From Deltaproteobacteria bacterium (GTDB lineage Bacteria > Myxococcota_A > Polyangia > GCA-2747355 > JADLHG01): a stretch of 64,000 nt of DNA. Of the stretch, positions 35,129 through 44,031 are shown one piece after another (position 1 is the stretch's first letter; every line of letters begins with the position of its first letter). The stretch spans positions 1 through 64,000 of the forward strand of contig JADLHG010000018.1 in assembly GCA_020848905.1 (NCBI GenBank), in the 5' to 3' direction. A model generated the notes under the pieces. The model saw nothing but the letters and a program-made list of their open reading frames with translations. It did not search any database and was not told the origin of the DNA. Position numbers and translations under genes: made by a program.

Positions 35129-35875
35129 ATGATGGCACGCAAACGCAAATCCTCCTCGGAAGATGACAGCTCTTCGGGCACGTGTGTACCGGCGGGTTCT
35201 GCGAAGCAGCTCCCGTTGCCACTGCGGGAGGCGACGGGGTGGGGCGGAAAGCGCGAGGGTGCGGGGCGGAGGAAGCGACCGGGGAGCGGACTGCCGCATC
35301 GGGCGCGACCGCTCCTGGCCAGCCGGTTTCCGGTGCACGTGACCATGAAGGTCGTGGAGGGGCTACCGAACCTGCGGAGCAAGAAGCAGCTCCGCGCGAT
35401 CGAGCAGGCCTTCGTGAAGTCGGCGGGGCGCTACGGCCTGAACCTCGCCCACTACTCGATCCAGAAGAACCACCTGCACCTCGTGACGGAGGCCAAGGAC
35501 CGGGACGTGCTCATGAAGGGCCTGCGCGCGCTGGCCATTCGCCTCGCGCACGCGCTGAACCGCACGGTGGGCCGCAAGGGGCAGGTCTTTCGGGACCGCT
35601 ACCACCAGCACATCCTGCGCACACCGAGTGAGGTGCGCGCAGTCCTCGCCTACGTCCTTCAAAATCAACGCAAGCACGCACGTGCGCGCGGCAAGTGGGT
35701 GCCACGGCGCGACCTGGATGCATGTAGCTCGGCCCTCTACTTCACCGGGTGGAAGGACCTCACGCCACTCCGCCCCGACGGAGACCCGCCGGTGCTGAAG
35801 CCGCGCACCTGGCTGCTCAAGACGGGCTGGAAGCTACGGGGCTTGATTCCCACGAGCGTCGTTCCGGGCCCGTAG
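35129..35875 (+). CDS. RAYT-like HUH (IS200/Y1) transposase-family protein
   Basis: The 248-residue protein has a basic, Gly-rich N-terminus (GGKREGAGRRKRPGSG, about 39-54) typical of REP-associated tyrosine transposases. Its HUH-like motif is NHLHLV (His115 and His117), and the catalytic tyrosine candidate is Tyr158 in FRDRYHQHIL. This is the Y1 transposase fold. RAYTs are usually single-copy domesticated enzymes that mobilise REP repeats. No REP array was recognised next to this gene, although a large palindrome sits at 56-214. It lies inside the nucleoside operon region but on the opposite strand. Two adjacent ATGs (35129, 35132) are possible. Confidence 0.82.
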   Translation: MMARKRKSSSEDDSSSGTCVPAGSAKQLPLPLREATGWGGKREGAGRRKRPGSGLPHRARPLLASRFPVHVTMKVVEGLPNLRSKKQLRAIEQAFVKSAGRYGLNLAHYSIQKNHLHLVTEAKDRDVLMKGLRALAIRLAHALNRTVGRKGQVFRDRYHQHILRTPSEVRAVLAYVLQNQRKHARARGKWVPRRDLDACSSALYFTGWKDLTPLRPDGDPPVLKPRTWLLKTGWKLRGLIPTSVVPGP

Positions 35876-35904
35876 GCCGGGCACGAACGACCGCGCTCCC
35901 GCCC

Positions 35905-37215
35905 CTACCGCAGCACTTCGTACACGAGCGGCGGCGGCGGGAGGGCCTGGTCCCCGAGCTCGATGGCCGCGCGCAGCATCCCCTCGGCCTCGGCGGCGCG
36001 GGCCGCGTCGTTATAGTGCAGCACGGCGAGCTCGTCCCCCGGGCGCAGCGCGTCCCCGAGGCGCACCTTCATCGTCAGGCCCACCGCGTGGTCGACCCGG
36101 TCCTCGACGCGGCGTCGCCCGGCGCCCAGCATCATGCCGGCGAGACCCACGCGCTCGGTGTCGATGCGCCGCACGATCCCGGTGCGCTCGGCCTTCACCG
36201 CCCTGTGGTGCGCCGCCTGCGGCAGACGCGACAGGTCCTCCACCGCCCGCGGGTCGCCGCCCTGCAGCTCCACGCACCGCTGCATGCGCTCCAGACCGGC
36301 TCCGCTGCGCCGCGCGGTGCGGATGCGCTCGAGCGCCTCGTCCCAGGTCTTGGCCGCCCCCCCGAGCATCAGCATCTCCGCGCCGAGCTGGAGCGTCAGG
36401 TCGAGCAGGTCGTCCGGGCCTTGCCCGTGGAGGATCTCGAGGGCCTCGCGCGTCTCGTTGGCGTTGCCCACCTCGCGACCGAGGGGCTGGTTCATGTCCG
36501 TGAGAAAGGCGGTGACCTCTTTGCCCGCGCGCCGGCCGATGCCGCACAGGGTGGTGGCCAGCACCTGGGCGTGTTCGAGGTCCTTCATGAAGGCGCCGCT
36601 GCCCACCTTCACGTCCAGCACGAGCGCGTCGATCCCCTCGGCCAGCTTCTTGCTCATGATGCTCGACGCGATGAGCGGGATCGATTCGACGGTGGAGGTC
36701 ACGTCGCGGAGCGCGTAGAGCCGCCGGTCCGCGGGGGCGAGGTCGGCGGTCTGCCCGATGAGTGAGAGGCCGGCTTCTCGCACGACCTCTACGAAGCGCG
36801 GCACCTCGAGGTCGGTGCGGAAGCCCGGGATCGCCTCGAGCTTGTCCAGCGTGCCTCCGGTGTGTCCGAGCCCGCGGCCCGAGATCATCGGGACCGGGAC
36901 ACCGCACGCCGCCACGAGCGGCGCGAGGCAGAGCGACACCTTGTCACCGACGCCGCCCGTCGAGTGCTTGTCCACCTTCACCCCGGGGATCCCCGAGAGG
37001 TCGAGGACGCGCCCCGAGTGGACCATCGCGTCGGTCCACGCCGAGAGCTCCCCCTCGTCGAGCCCGCGGAAGAAGATGGCCATCAGCAGCGCCGCGGCCT
37101 GGTAGTCGGGGACGCTGCCGTCGGTCACTCCGGCGATGAAGCGCCGGAGCTCCGCCCCCGGTAGGGCGTGCCCTTCGCGCTTCGACCGGATCAGATCCTG
37201 GGGACGCAGACTCAT
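35905..37215 (-). CDS. deoA: Thymidine phosphorylase
   Basis: The 436-residue protein belongs to the thymidine/pyrimidine nucleoside phosphorylase family. It carries the signature SGRGLGHTGGTLDKLE (about 112-127), the phosphate-binding KHSTGGVGDK (about 83-92) and an SKK/ALVLDVKVGSGAFM segment (about 189-210). It converts thymidine and phosphate to thymine and deoxyribose 1-phosphate. It is the last gene of the deo unit: deoB starts upstream, 4 bp away. A pyrimidine-nucleoside phosphorylase (pdp) is an alternative name for this type. The C-terminal part is complete. Confidence 0.93.
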   Translation of the reverse strand: MSLRPQDLIRSKREGHALPGAELRRFIAGVTDGSVPDYQAAALLMAIFFRGLDEGELSAWTDAMVHSGRVLDLSGIPGVKVDKHSTGGVGDKVSLCLAPLVAACGVPVPMISGRGLGHTGGTLDKLEAIPGFRTDLEVPRFVEVVREAGLSLIGQTADLAPADRRLYALRDVTSTVESIPLIASSIMSKKLAEGIDALVLDVKVGSGAFMKDLEHAQVLATTLCGIGRRAGKEVTAFLTDMNQPLGREVGNANETREALEILHGQGPDDLLDLTLQLGAEMLMLGGAAKTWDEALERIRTARRSGAGLERMQRCVELQGGDPRAVEDLSRLPQAAHHRAVKAERTGIVRRIDTERVGLAGMMLGAGRRRVEDRVDHAVGLTMKVRLGDALRPGDELAVLHYNDAARAAEAEGMLRAAIELGDQALPPPPLVYEVLR

Positions 37216-37219
37216 CGCG

Positions 37220-38386
37220 CTACCTCACCTCTCCGTAGAAGCTCTGGCCCCGCGGCAGCGCCGCGAGGCCGAGCGCCTCGGCGATCGTCGCACCCACGTC
37301 GCAGAAGCTTGTGCGCACGCCCAGATTGCGTCCCGCCGCGCGCGCAGGCCCGTACGCGAGGAGCGGGACGTGCTCTCGCGTATGGTCGGTCCCCGCGTGC
37401 GTCGGGTCGTTACCGTGGTCGGCGGTCAGGATGAGCAGGTCGTCCTGCCCCACGAGCGGCAGGAGCTCGGGGAGAAACGCGTCGAACTCCTCGAGGCAGC
37501 GCGCGAAGCCCGTCGCGTCGCGCCGGTGTCCGTAGAGCGAGTCGAAGTCGATGAGGTTCACGAAGACCAGACCCCGGTCGAGGCGCGCGAAGCGGTCGCG
37601 CGTCTTCACGAGCCCGTCGGCGTTCCCCTCGGTGTGGATGGACTCCGAGAGCCCCTGCCCCGAGAAGATGTCCCCGATCTTGCCCACGCCGACCACCGGG
37701 ACTCCCGCGGCGTGCAGCCGGTCGAGCAGGGTGGGCTCGGGGGGAGGCATGCCGAAGTCGTGGCGGTTGTAGGTGCGCTTGAAGGCCCCCGGGCTGCCGA
37801 CGAAGGGGCGCGCGATCACACGCCCGACCTTCAGCGGATCGCACAGCCTGCGCGCCACGCGGCACGCGGCGTAGAGCTCCTCGAGCGGGACCTTCTCCTC
37901 GTGCGCCGCGATCTGAAAGACGCTGTCCGCGCTGGTGTAGACGATCCAGCTCCCCGTGCGCAGGTGCTCCTCGCCGAGCTCGTCGAGGATCGCGGTCCCC
38001 GAGGCCGGCACGTTGCCGAGCACCCCGCGGCCGGTCTCCTCGGCGAAGGCCGCGATGAGCTCCTCCGAGAAGCCGTCCGGGAAGGTGCGAAAGGGCTCCG
38101 TCGTGACCAGCCCCGCGAGCTCCCAGTGGCCGGTGGTGGTGTCCTTGCCCGCCGAGGCCTCCGCCAGGCGCCCGTAGGCGGCGCGCGGCGCGTCGGCCGA
38201 GCTCACGCCCTCGGCGCGGGTCAGGTTGCCGAGCCCCAGCGCGCCCAGGTGCGGGACCTTCAGGCCGCCCACGGCCCGCGCCGTGTGGCCGATCGTGTCC
38301 GCTCCGGCGTCGCCATAGCGGTCGGCGTCCGCGGCCCGACCGCAGCCGCAGCTATCGAGGACGATCAGGAGAACTCGCTGGCTCAC
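37220..38386 (-). CDS. deoB: Phosphopentomutase
   Basis: The 388-residue protein is a member of the alkaline-phosphatase-like superfamily. The metal-binding N-terminus LLIVLDSCGCG (Asp near residue 10) is followed by the phosphothreonine-type nucleophile region (GKDTTTGHWELAG, about 94-106) and the C-terminal TADHGNDPTHAGTDHTREH metal motif (about 318-336). It interconverts (deoxy)ribose 1- and 5-phosphate and so links PNP and deoA to deoC. The motif 1 wording differs from the common DSFGIG (DSCGCG here). Only 4 bp separate it from deoA. Confidence 0.95.
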   Translation of the reverse strand: MSQRVLLIVLDSCGCGRAADADRYGDAGADTIGHTARAVGGLKVPHLGALGLGNLTRAEGVSSADAPRAAYGRLAEASAGKDTTTGHWELAGLVTTEPFRTFPDGFSEELIAAFAEETGRGVLGNVPASGTAILDELGEEHLRTGSWIVYTSADSVFQIAAHEEKVPLEELYAACRVARRLCDPLKVGRVIARPFVGSPGAFKRTYNRHDFGMPPPEPTLLDRLHAAGVPVVGVGKIGDIFSGQGLSESIHTEGNADGLVKTRDRFARLDRGLVFVNLIDFDSLYGHRRDATGFARCLEEFDAFLPELLPLVGQDDLLILTADHGNDPTHAGTDHTREHVPLLAYGPARAAGRNLGVRTSFCDVGATIAEALGLAALPRGQSFYGEVR

Positions 38387-38455
38387 GCTCGCTCCTCGGA
38401 AAATGACGGTCGCGGCCCTCCCCGCGGGCCGCCGCTTGCGCGCGTTTCGGGTCGA

Positions 38456-39328
38456 TCAGTACTGCGAGGTGCTGACCCCGCCGGTGACGATGGCCACGCT
38501 CGCGCTCGCGCCGATGCGATTCGCTCCGGCGGCCACCATCTTTTGCGCGTCCTCGAGGCTGCGCACGCCTCCCGAGGCCTTCACGCCCATGCCGCTCCCC
38601 ACCACCTTGCGCATCAGGGCGATGTCCGGCTCCGTCGCGCCCCCCTTGCCGAAGCCGGTCGAGGTCTTCACGAAGTGCGCTCCGGCGAGCTTCGAGAGGG
38701 TGCACCCGGCCACCTTCTGCTCGTCGTCGAGGAGCCCGGTCTCCAGGATGACCTTCACCTTGGCCGGGCGCGAGGCCTGCACCACCTTGCTCACGTCCTC
38801 GAGGACCAGCGTGTAGTTGCCGTCCTTCAGCGCGCCGAGATTGATCACCATGTCGATCTCGCTCGCCCCGGCCCGCACCGCCTCGCGCGCCTCGTAGGCC
38901 TTGGCCCCCGGGCTCATCGCGCCCAGCGGGAAGCCCACCACGGCGCAGACCTTCACCGGGCTCCCCGCGAGCAGGGCCTTGCAGCGCGGCACGTGCGCGC
39001 TGTTCACACAGACCGTGGCGAAGCTGTACCGGCGCGCCTCCTCGCAGAGCTTCTTGAACTCGTCGTCCGTGGCGTCGGGCTTGAGCAGCGTGTGGTCGAT
39101 CATGGACGCGAGGTCCGACGACACGGGTCCGGTGATCCCCGGCTTGGCGCCCACGCGGACCAGCCCGTGGTGGGTCATGCTGCGCACCACGTCCTGCAGC
39201 TTCACCGCGCAGCTGCCGCACTGGGTGCACGCGTCGGCGCAGGAGGTCCCCGCCGGGGTCTTGAGCTGGCCGAGCTGCGCGCGGATGCGCTCGGCCACGA
39301 TCTCTGCAATACGGTCCAGATCGTCCAT
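38456..39328 (-). CDS. deoC: Deoxyribose-phosphate aldolase with Cys-rich N-terminal extension
   Basis: The 290-residue class I aldolase is about 60 residues longer than common DeoC. The core has DHTLLKPD (about 72-79), the KVILETGLL strand and the Schiff-base lysine in [14 protein letters not shown] (about 213-226). It cleaves deoxyribose 5-phosphate to glyceraldehyde 3-phosphate and acetaldehyde. The extra N-terminus has an amphipathic helix ([16 protein letters not shown]) and a [11 protein letters not shown] cluster with four Cys. The helix resembles peptides that direct enzymes into bacterial microcompartments. No shell genes lie in this window. It precedes deoB in transcription. Confidence 0.93.
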   Translation of the reverse strand: MDDLDRIAEIVAERIRAQLGQLKTPAGTSCADACTQCGSCAVKLQDVVRSMTHHGLVRVGAKPGITGPVSSDLASMIDHTLLKPDATDDEFKKLCEEARRYSFATVCVNSAHVPRCKALLAGSPVKVCAVVGFPLGAMSPGAKAYEAREAVRAGASEIDMVINLGALKDGNYTLVLEDVSKVVQASRPAKVKVILETGLLDDEQKVAGCTLSKLAGAHFVKTSTGFGKGGATEPDIALMRKVVGSGMGVKASGGVRSLEDAQKMVAAGANRIGASASVAIVTGGVSTSQY

Positions 39329-39396
39329 CGCTACGGCTGCCGTCCGAGGAGAATGCCCTCGCAGGTCGTCAGGCTAGCGCCGCGGGCAGGGCCGCG

Positions 39397-40515
39397 TCAA
39401 TTGCCCGGGAGGAAGAGGTAGAGACCCGCCGCCCCGAGGGCGCACAGCACGGAGACGACGGTCAGCGCTACCGCCCACCCTGGGAGCGGTCGGGGCACCT
39501 CCAGCGCGGCCGGTCCGGGGCGGAGACCGTCGGTGGCGAGCGGCAGGAGACCCCGCCGTGGGCCCTGCACCAGCGTCGGGGTGCTGACGACGGCGTCGCC
39601 CTTGGGACGGACGGGGCGCGGGGCAGGGGCGTAGAGAGCGCTCCCCGTGGGCAGCGCGGTGGCGAACGGGGTCAGGACCTCGACGACCTCGTCGTAGCCG
39701 GGGCGCCGCGCGGGCTCCTTGGCCATCATGCGCAGGACGAGCTGTGCGAGCTCGGGCGCCACCTCCGGCGCCTCCAGCTCGAGCAGCGGCGGCGGGCTCG
39801 TCACGTGCCGCGCCACCACGTCCATATAGGTGCAGTTCTCGTCGAGATAGCGGAAGGGCGGCCGCCCCGCGAACAGGTGGAAGAGCGTGCAGCCGAGCCC
39901 GTACACGTCGGCGCGGCTGTCCACCTCCTCGCCGCGGGCCTGCTCGGGCGGGATGTAGTCCGGCGTGCCGAGCGTCGAGCCCTGGAGCGTCAGGTCGGCG
40001 CTCCCGTCGAAAGGGCGCGCCGCCTTGGCCAGCCCGAAGTCGGTGACCTTGACCTGGCCGCGCTCGGTGACCACCAGGTTCGCGGGCTTGACGTCCCGGT
40101 GCACCACGCCGGCGGCGGCGGCCTCGGCCAGACCGAGCGCTGCGCCCACCCCGATCGAGGCGGCGATCCCCTGCTCGAGGCGCCCGGCGCTGTCGAGGAG
40201 CTGCGCCACGTCCACGCCGCTCAGGTATTCCATCACGAAGAAGGGCCGCCCCTCCCAGCTGTCGGTGTCGAAGATCTGCACCACGTTGGGGTGGTTGATC
40301 GCCGCCACCGAGCGGGCCTCGCGTTCGAAGCGCGCCCGCAGGTCGGGGCGCGCCAGGTGCTCCTGCCGGAGCAGCTTCACGGCCACCTTGCGCCCGAGCA
40401 TGCGGTCCTCGGCGAGCAGCACCTCTCCCATCGAACCCGACCCGCGGTGCTCGAGGATCACGTAGCGACCGACGACGGTGCCCACCTCGGGGAGGCTGGA
40501 GCTCTCGGCGCTCAT
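39397..40515 (-). CDS. Ser/Thr protein kinase with C-terminal membrane anchor
   Basis: The 372-residue Hanks-type kinase has a glycine loop (GSGSMGEV, about 25-32), the VAVK lysine (near 47), a catalytic HRDVKPANL loop (about 138-146), DFGLAK (about 159-164) and an APE-like GTPDYIPPEQA. It ends with one hydrophobic helix (WAVALTVVSVLCALGAAGLYLFL, about 347-369) and has no extracytoplasmic sensor. Such kinases are abundant in Myxococcota and phosphorylate proteins on Ser/Thr. The substrate is unknown. It is separated by 12 bp from the upstream GNAT gene, so they may be co-transcribed. Confidence 0.94.
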   Translation of the reverse strand: MSAESSSLPEVGTVVGRYVILEHRGSGSMGEVLLAEDRMLGRKVAVKLLRQEHLARPDLRARFEREARSVAAINHPNVVQIFDTDSWEGRPFFVMEYLSGVDVAQLLDSAGRLEQGIAASIGVGAALGLAEAAAAGVVHRDVKPANLVVTERGQVKVTDFGLAKAARPFDGSADLTLQGSTLGTPDYIPPEQARGEEVDSRADVYGLGCTLFHLFAGRPPFRYLDENCTYMDVVARHVTSPPPLLELEAPEVAPELAQLVLRMMAKEPARRPGYDEVVEVLTPFATALPTGSALYAPAPRPVRPKGDAVVSTPTLVQGPRRGLLPLATDGLRPGPAALEVPRPLPGWAVALTVVSVLCALGAAGLYLFLPGN

Positions 40516-40527
40516 CCGCGCAGTCTA

Positions 40528-41016
40528 TCAGAGGGTCAGGTCCAGCTCGAAGTAGAGCGCTCCCGGGACCGGGTTGTGCCGGTACGGCGGGATGGGACGA
40601 AAGCCGAGACGGTCGTAGAGCGCGAGGGCCGCCTGCATCGAGGGGAGCGTGTCGAGCCGCATTCGCGCGTAGCCGCGGCTCTGGGCCTCGGCGACCACCG
40701 CGTCGGCGAGCCGCCTCCCGAGGCCGGCGCCGCGATGTGCGCCACGAAGGTAGAGCCGCTTCATCTCGCAGATGTCACCGTCGAAGGGGCGCAGGCCGAC
40801 GCAGCCGATGGGGGTCTCGCCGTCCCGCGCGAGGAGGAGCGCGCCGCGCGGAGGGGCGTAGTCTCCCGGCAGCGTCGCCAGCTCGGCCTCGAACCCCTGA
40901 AAGCAGAGGTCGACGCCGAGCCAGGTCTGGTATTCGCGAAAGAGCGCGCGGATCGCCTCGAGCTCGGCCGGGCCTCCCCCGGGCGTCTCGCCGCAGCGCT
41001 GGATGACAGCGGTCAC
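40528..41016 (-). CDS. GNAT-family N-acetyltransferase
   Basis: The 162-residue protein has the GNAT core: a beta4 strand and the acetyl-CoA loop [20 protein letters not shown] (R/Q-x-x-G-x-G/A, about 100-119), followed by a [19 protein letters not shown] motif common to small-molecule acetyltransferases. The GTG at 41016 overlaps the preceding lipoprotein stop as GTGA and is preferred over the ATG 15 nt upstream. The substrate is unknown. It sits between the lipoprotein and the Ser/Thr kinase on the same strand. Confidence 0.85.
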   Translation of the reverse strand: MTAVIQRCGETPGGGPAELEAIRALFREYQTWLGVDLCFQGFEAELATLPGDYAPPRGALLLARDGETPIGCVGLRPFDGDICEMKRLYLRGAHRGAGLGRRLADAVVAEAQSRGYARMRLDTLPSMQAALALYDRLGFRPIPPYRHNPVPGALYFELDLTL

Positions 41017-41675
41017 TGCGGCGGGATGCACATCGACTGCATTGGATTTACGGCCCAGCAGTTCGTGCCGCTCGGGCAGTTGTAGGTCTTGCCGAACTCG
41101 TCCTTACAGAGGTAGGCGCAGGCCGAGTAGGTGGTGGTCCCCGTGCCCGGCCGGGTCACGCTGCCGCTCACACACATCTGCGACAGCCCGAACTTGACGC
41201 GGTCCGCGCTCGCGCAGGCCGGGTTGCCGCTGCACTTCTTCGTGCAGACGCCCTTCTTCTGGTCCCAGCCTGGAACCAGGCAGGTCTCGTCCGCGCCGCA
41301 GGCTCCGCCCAGGTTGCAGAAGGTGACCTTGTAGCCGGTGGTGTTGCCGCTGTCCTTGGTGCCGCCGCCGCCCGTGTCCTTGCGCCCGCTCCCCGAGTCC
41401 CCCGGCTTCACGCCGCCGTCGGGCCGGGGCCCGCTCGCGTCGCGCGCCGCCCCGTCGCGCGCCGCCCCGTCGCGTGGCCCGCCTCCGCCGTCGGCCGAGC
41501 CGCCCGGCGGTCCATCGGAGCTTCCGCCCCCTCCGTCGACCACCGGCCCCGCGCTGCCGTCTCCCGTCGCCGCCCCGTCCGTGCCCGCCTGCCCGCTATC
41601 GCTGCAGGCTGTGAAGAGCCATGCGCCCACTGCCAGAAGGACCCAGGGCGCCGTGCTGCGCCGCGTCTTCGACAT
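41013..41675 (-). CDS. Lipoprotein with Gly/Asp-rich linker and Cys-rich end
   Basis: The 220-residue protein has a signal peptide and lipobox (LFTAC, Cys about residue 24). A long low-complexity linker of G, D, S and P follows (about 25-110, with [11 protein letters not shown] repeats), then a C-terminal domain of about 100 residues with at least ten Cys ([18 protein letters not shown], then further Cys). This architecture recurs in several lipoproteins in this window. Function is unknown, and surface display on the outer membrane is inferred. It is coupled to the downstream GNAT gene. Confidence 0.75.
   Translation of the reverse strand: MSKTRRSTAPWVLLAVGAWLFTACSDSGQAGTDGAATGDGSAGPVVDGGGGSSDGPPGGSADGGGGPRDGAARDGAARDASGPRPDGGVKPGDSGSGRKDTGGGGTKDSGNTTGYKVTFCNLGGACGADETCLVPGWDQKKGVCTKKCSGNPACASADRVKFGLSQMCVSGSVTRPGTGTTTYSACAYLCKDEFGKTYNCPSGTNCWAVNPMQSMCIPPQ
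41439..41479 (-). repeat. 15-bp tandem repeat in a lipoprotein linker
   Basis: Two exact 15-bp units (gtcgcgcgccgcccc at 41439 and 41454) plus a partial third encode the [11 protein letters not shown] linker. The unit is in frame, so length variation would be tolerated. Confidence 0.7.
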
Positions 41676-41822
41676 GCCGCCTCCGCTCAGGTGTCGTGCC
41701 CGCCGGGAAGGGGTAGCACGGCACGTACCAAGCGCCGTCGCCAGATTCCGTCGTGATCCTACGAGCGCAGGCGTGGACCGGCGGCCTCGGGTGGGACTCC
41801 ACTCCCCGGGCGGACGAGCAAG

Positions 41823-41881
41823 TGCGGACCGCGCTACTCGCCGTGCCGTGCGAACACCTGCGGACCGCGCTACTCGCCGTG
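41823..41881. repeat. 23-bp direct repeat at the dnaB 3' end
   Basis: The same 23 bases (tgcggaccgcgctactcgccgtg) occur at 41823-41845 and 41859-41881, so the last codons and stop of dnaB are copied just beyond the gene. It may be a duplication by slippage. Confidence 0.7.
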
Positions 41882-43234
41882 GCGCGCGCGGCTCTCGAAG
41901 CGCGTGTACTTGTCGAGGAAGACGAGTGGGACGCCGCCGACCGGCCCGTTGCGCTGCTTGCCGATGATGAGCTCCGCCAGCCCCTGGTCCCGCATCTCTT
42001 CGCTGCGGTGGATGAAGGCGATCACGTCGGCGTCCTGCTCGATGGCGCCCGACTCGCGCAGGTCCGAGAGCTGCGGCGGCGAGCCCTTGCGATCCTCTGC
42101 CGCGCGCCGGAGCTGCGAGAGCGCGATGACCGGCAGCGCGACCTCCTTCGCCAGCGCCTTCAGCCCGCGGCTCACCTCGGCCACCTCGCGCTCCCGGCTG
42201 TCCACCTGGCGCGGCCCGCGGACGAGCTGGAGGTAGTCCACGATGATGAGCCCCATCTGGTCCGGCTCGCTGAAGATGCTCCGGTCGGCGCGGAAGCGCC
42301 TCGACTTCGCGCGGATCTCCAGCACCGATGGCGCGGCGGCGTCGTCGATCCAGATCGGCGCCTCGGCGATGCGGCTCGCCGCGCGCGTGAGGTTCATCCA
42401 GTCGTTCTGGTCCAGAAAGCCGCGGCGGAGCTTCTGCGAGTCCACCCGCGCCTCGGAGCACAGGATGCGCTCGATGAGCGACTCCTTGCTCATTTCGAGC
42501 GAGAAGACCAGCACCGGCACGTTGTGCAAGGTGGCCGAGTTCTGCGCGATGTTCAGGCAGAGAGCGGTCTTGCCCATGCTGGGTCGGGCCGCGACGATGA
42601 TCAGGTCCGAGCGCTGCAGCCCCGCCGTCATCTCGTCCAGGTCGTGAAAGCCGGTCGGCACCCCGGTGATGGACTGCTTCTTCTCGTAGCGGCGCTCGAT
42701 CGCGGCGAAGGCGCTGATCAGGAGCTCCTTGGCCGGCACGTAGGAGCTCCGCGCCGTGCGCTGCGTCAGCTCGAAGATGCGGTGCTCCGCCTCGTCCACG
42801 AAGCCGTCCACGGGCTCGGGCTCGGTGTAGGCCTTGGCGGTGATCTCCGAGGTGTGCTGGATCAGGCGGCGCAGCGTGGACTTGTCGCGCACGATGCGCG
42901 CGTGATAGGCGATGTTCTCGACGGTGGGGACCTTGGTCGCGAGCTCCGCGAGCCCCGAGACGCCCCCCACCCGGGTCAGCTCGTCGCTCGTGCGGAGCTG
43001 CTCCTCCAGCGTGATGATGTCCACCGGCCGGCCGAACTGCTCGAGCCGCAGCATGGCGTTGTAGATCGCCTGGTGCGCCGGCACGTAGAAGTCATCGGGC
43101 TCGAGGAGCTCGATGATCTGGTTCAGCGCTTCCTTCGGATTGAGGAGCACGCCTCCTAGGACGGAGGCTTCCGCGTCGCGGTTGTGGGGCAGGGGGCGGC
43201 CAGCGCCCCCGGAGGAAGGCGGTCGTTCGGCCAT
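41870..43234 (-). CDS. dnaB: Replicative DNA helicase DnaB
   Basis: The 454-residue protein has an N-terminal domain with the VLGGVLLNP motif (about 24-32), a RecA-like C-terminal domain with Walker A (ARPSMGKTALCLN, about 212-224), Walker B-type IVDYLQLV (about 322-329) and the LSQLRRAAEDRKG segment (about 370-382). Length and motifs are typical of hexameric replicative helicase. It is the last gene of the run rpsF-rpsR-rplI-dnaB, the widely conserved neighbourhood of rplI and dnaB. Confidence 0.96.
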   Translation of the reverse strand: MAERPPSSGGAGRPLPHNRDAEASVLGGVLLNPKEALNQIIELLEPDDFYVPAHQAIYNAMLRLEQFGRPVDIITLEEQLRTSDELTRVGGVSGLAELATKVPTVENIAYHARIVRDKSTLRRLIQHTSEITAKAYTEPEPVDGFVDEAEHRIFELTQRTARSSYVPAKELLISAFAAIERRYEKKQSITGVPTGFHDLDEMTAGLQRSDLIIVAARPSMGKTALCLNIAQNSATLHNVPVLVFSLEMSKESLIERILCSEARVDSQKLRRGFLDQNDWMNLTRAASRIAEAPIWIDDAAAPSVLEIRAKSRRFRADRSIFSEPDQMGLIIVDYLQLVRGPRQVDSREREVAEVSRGLKALAKEVALPVIALSQLRRAAEDRKGSPPQLSDLRESGAIEQDADVIAFIHRSEEMRDQGLAELIIGKQRNGPVGGVPLVFLDKYTRFESRARHGE

Positions 43235-43253
43235 CAGCGCGCAAGCAGCGGCA

Positions 43254-43697
43254 TTACTTCGCCACCACCCACACTTTGACCTCGGCCACCATGTCGCGCG
43301 ACAGCCGTACCTTCGCGGTGTGCACGCCGATGGTCCGGATGGGCTGGTCGAGCTCGATCTTCTTCTTGTCCACGTTCACGCCGGCGGCCTCCAGGGCCTC
43401 GGCGATCTCGCGGGTCGTGACCGAGCCGAAGAGGCGGTCTTCCTCGCCCACGGGCTTGGCGATGTTGACCGAGGTCTTCTCGAGCTGGACCTTGTACGCC
43501 TCGGCGTCCTTGCGCAGCTTCCGGTCGCGCGCCTCGATCATCCGCTTCTGATGCTCGAGCTGCTTGAGGCTCCGGTCCGAGGCCGGAACGGCCAGGCCAC
43601 GCGGGATCAGGTAGTTGCGTCCGTAGCCGTCCCGAACGTTCACCACCTGTCCGGTGCGGCCAAGGTTATCCACATCCTCACGGAGGATAAGTTGCAT
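43254..43697 (-). CDS. rplI: 50S ribosomal protein L9
   Basis: The 147-residue protein has the L9 signature: N-terminal MQLILREDVDNLGRTGQVVNVRDGYGRNYLIPRG-like region (GxxGxxxxVxxGYxRNxLxP), a connecting helix (about 40-75) and a C-terminal domain. It binds 23S rRNA at the base of the L1 stalk. It lies between rpsR and dnaB in the standard order. Confidence 0.97.
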   Translation of the reverse strand: MQLILREDVDNLGRTGQVVNVRDGYGRNYLIPRGLAVPASDRSLKQLEHQKRMIEARDRKLRKDAEAYKVQLEKTSVNIAKPVGEEDRLFGSVTTREIAEALEAAGVNVDKKKIELDQPIRTIGVHTAKVRLSRDMVAEVKVWVVAK

Positions 43698-43704
43698 GGG
43701 CCCC

Positions 43705-44031
43705 TCACTTTCCCGTGACCACGAAGGGCACGAGCGCGATCATGCGGGCCCGCTTGATGGCGAGCGCCACCTGGCGCTGGTGCTTCGCGTTGTTGCCGCT
43801 GATGCGGCGCGGAACGATCTTGCCGCGCTCCGTGACGAAGTTGCGCAGAAGCTGCGGATCCTTGTAGTCGATGACCAGGTTCGGGTCCGCCGCGAAGCGG
43901 TCGATCTTGCGCCGGCCGAAGCCGCGACCGCCTCCGCGGCCGCCCTTCTTGTCGCCTCCACGATCGTCCTTGTCGCGATCCCGGCCGCCGCTGCGCTCGC
44001 GATCCTTACTCATGCCGCCACGTCCGTTCAT
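43705..44031 (-). CDS. rpsR: 30S ribosomal protein S18
   Basis: The 108-residue protein has the S18 core FCATSS-type region replaced here by [39 protein letters not shown] (about 43-80), with a basic tail. The N-terminus has an additional 35-40 Arg/Asp/Gly-rich residues (about 1-38), longer than in E. coli S18. The first codon overlaps the rpsF stop by 1 nt (TAATG); the internal ATG at 44013 is an alternative start. S18 assembles with S6 on the platform of the 30S subunit. Confidence 0.93.
   Translation of the reverse strand: MNGRGGMSKDRERSGGRDRDKDDRGGDKKGGRGGGRGFGRRKIDRFAADPNLVIDYKDPQLLRNFVTERGKIVPRRISGNNAKHQRQVALAIKRARMIALVPFVVTGK

Noticed and set aside
41016-41031. Longer GNAT start (ATG 15 bases upstream)
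   Set aside because: It would overlap the lipoprotein gene by 19 nt; the GTGA overlap at 41016 matches the pattern elsewhere in the window.
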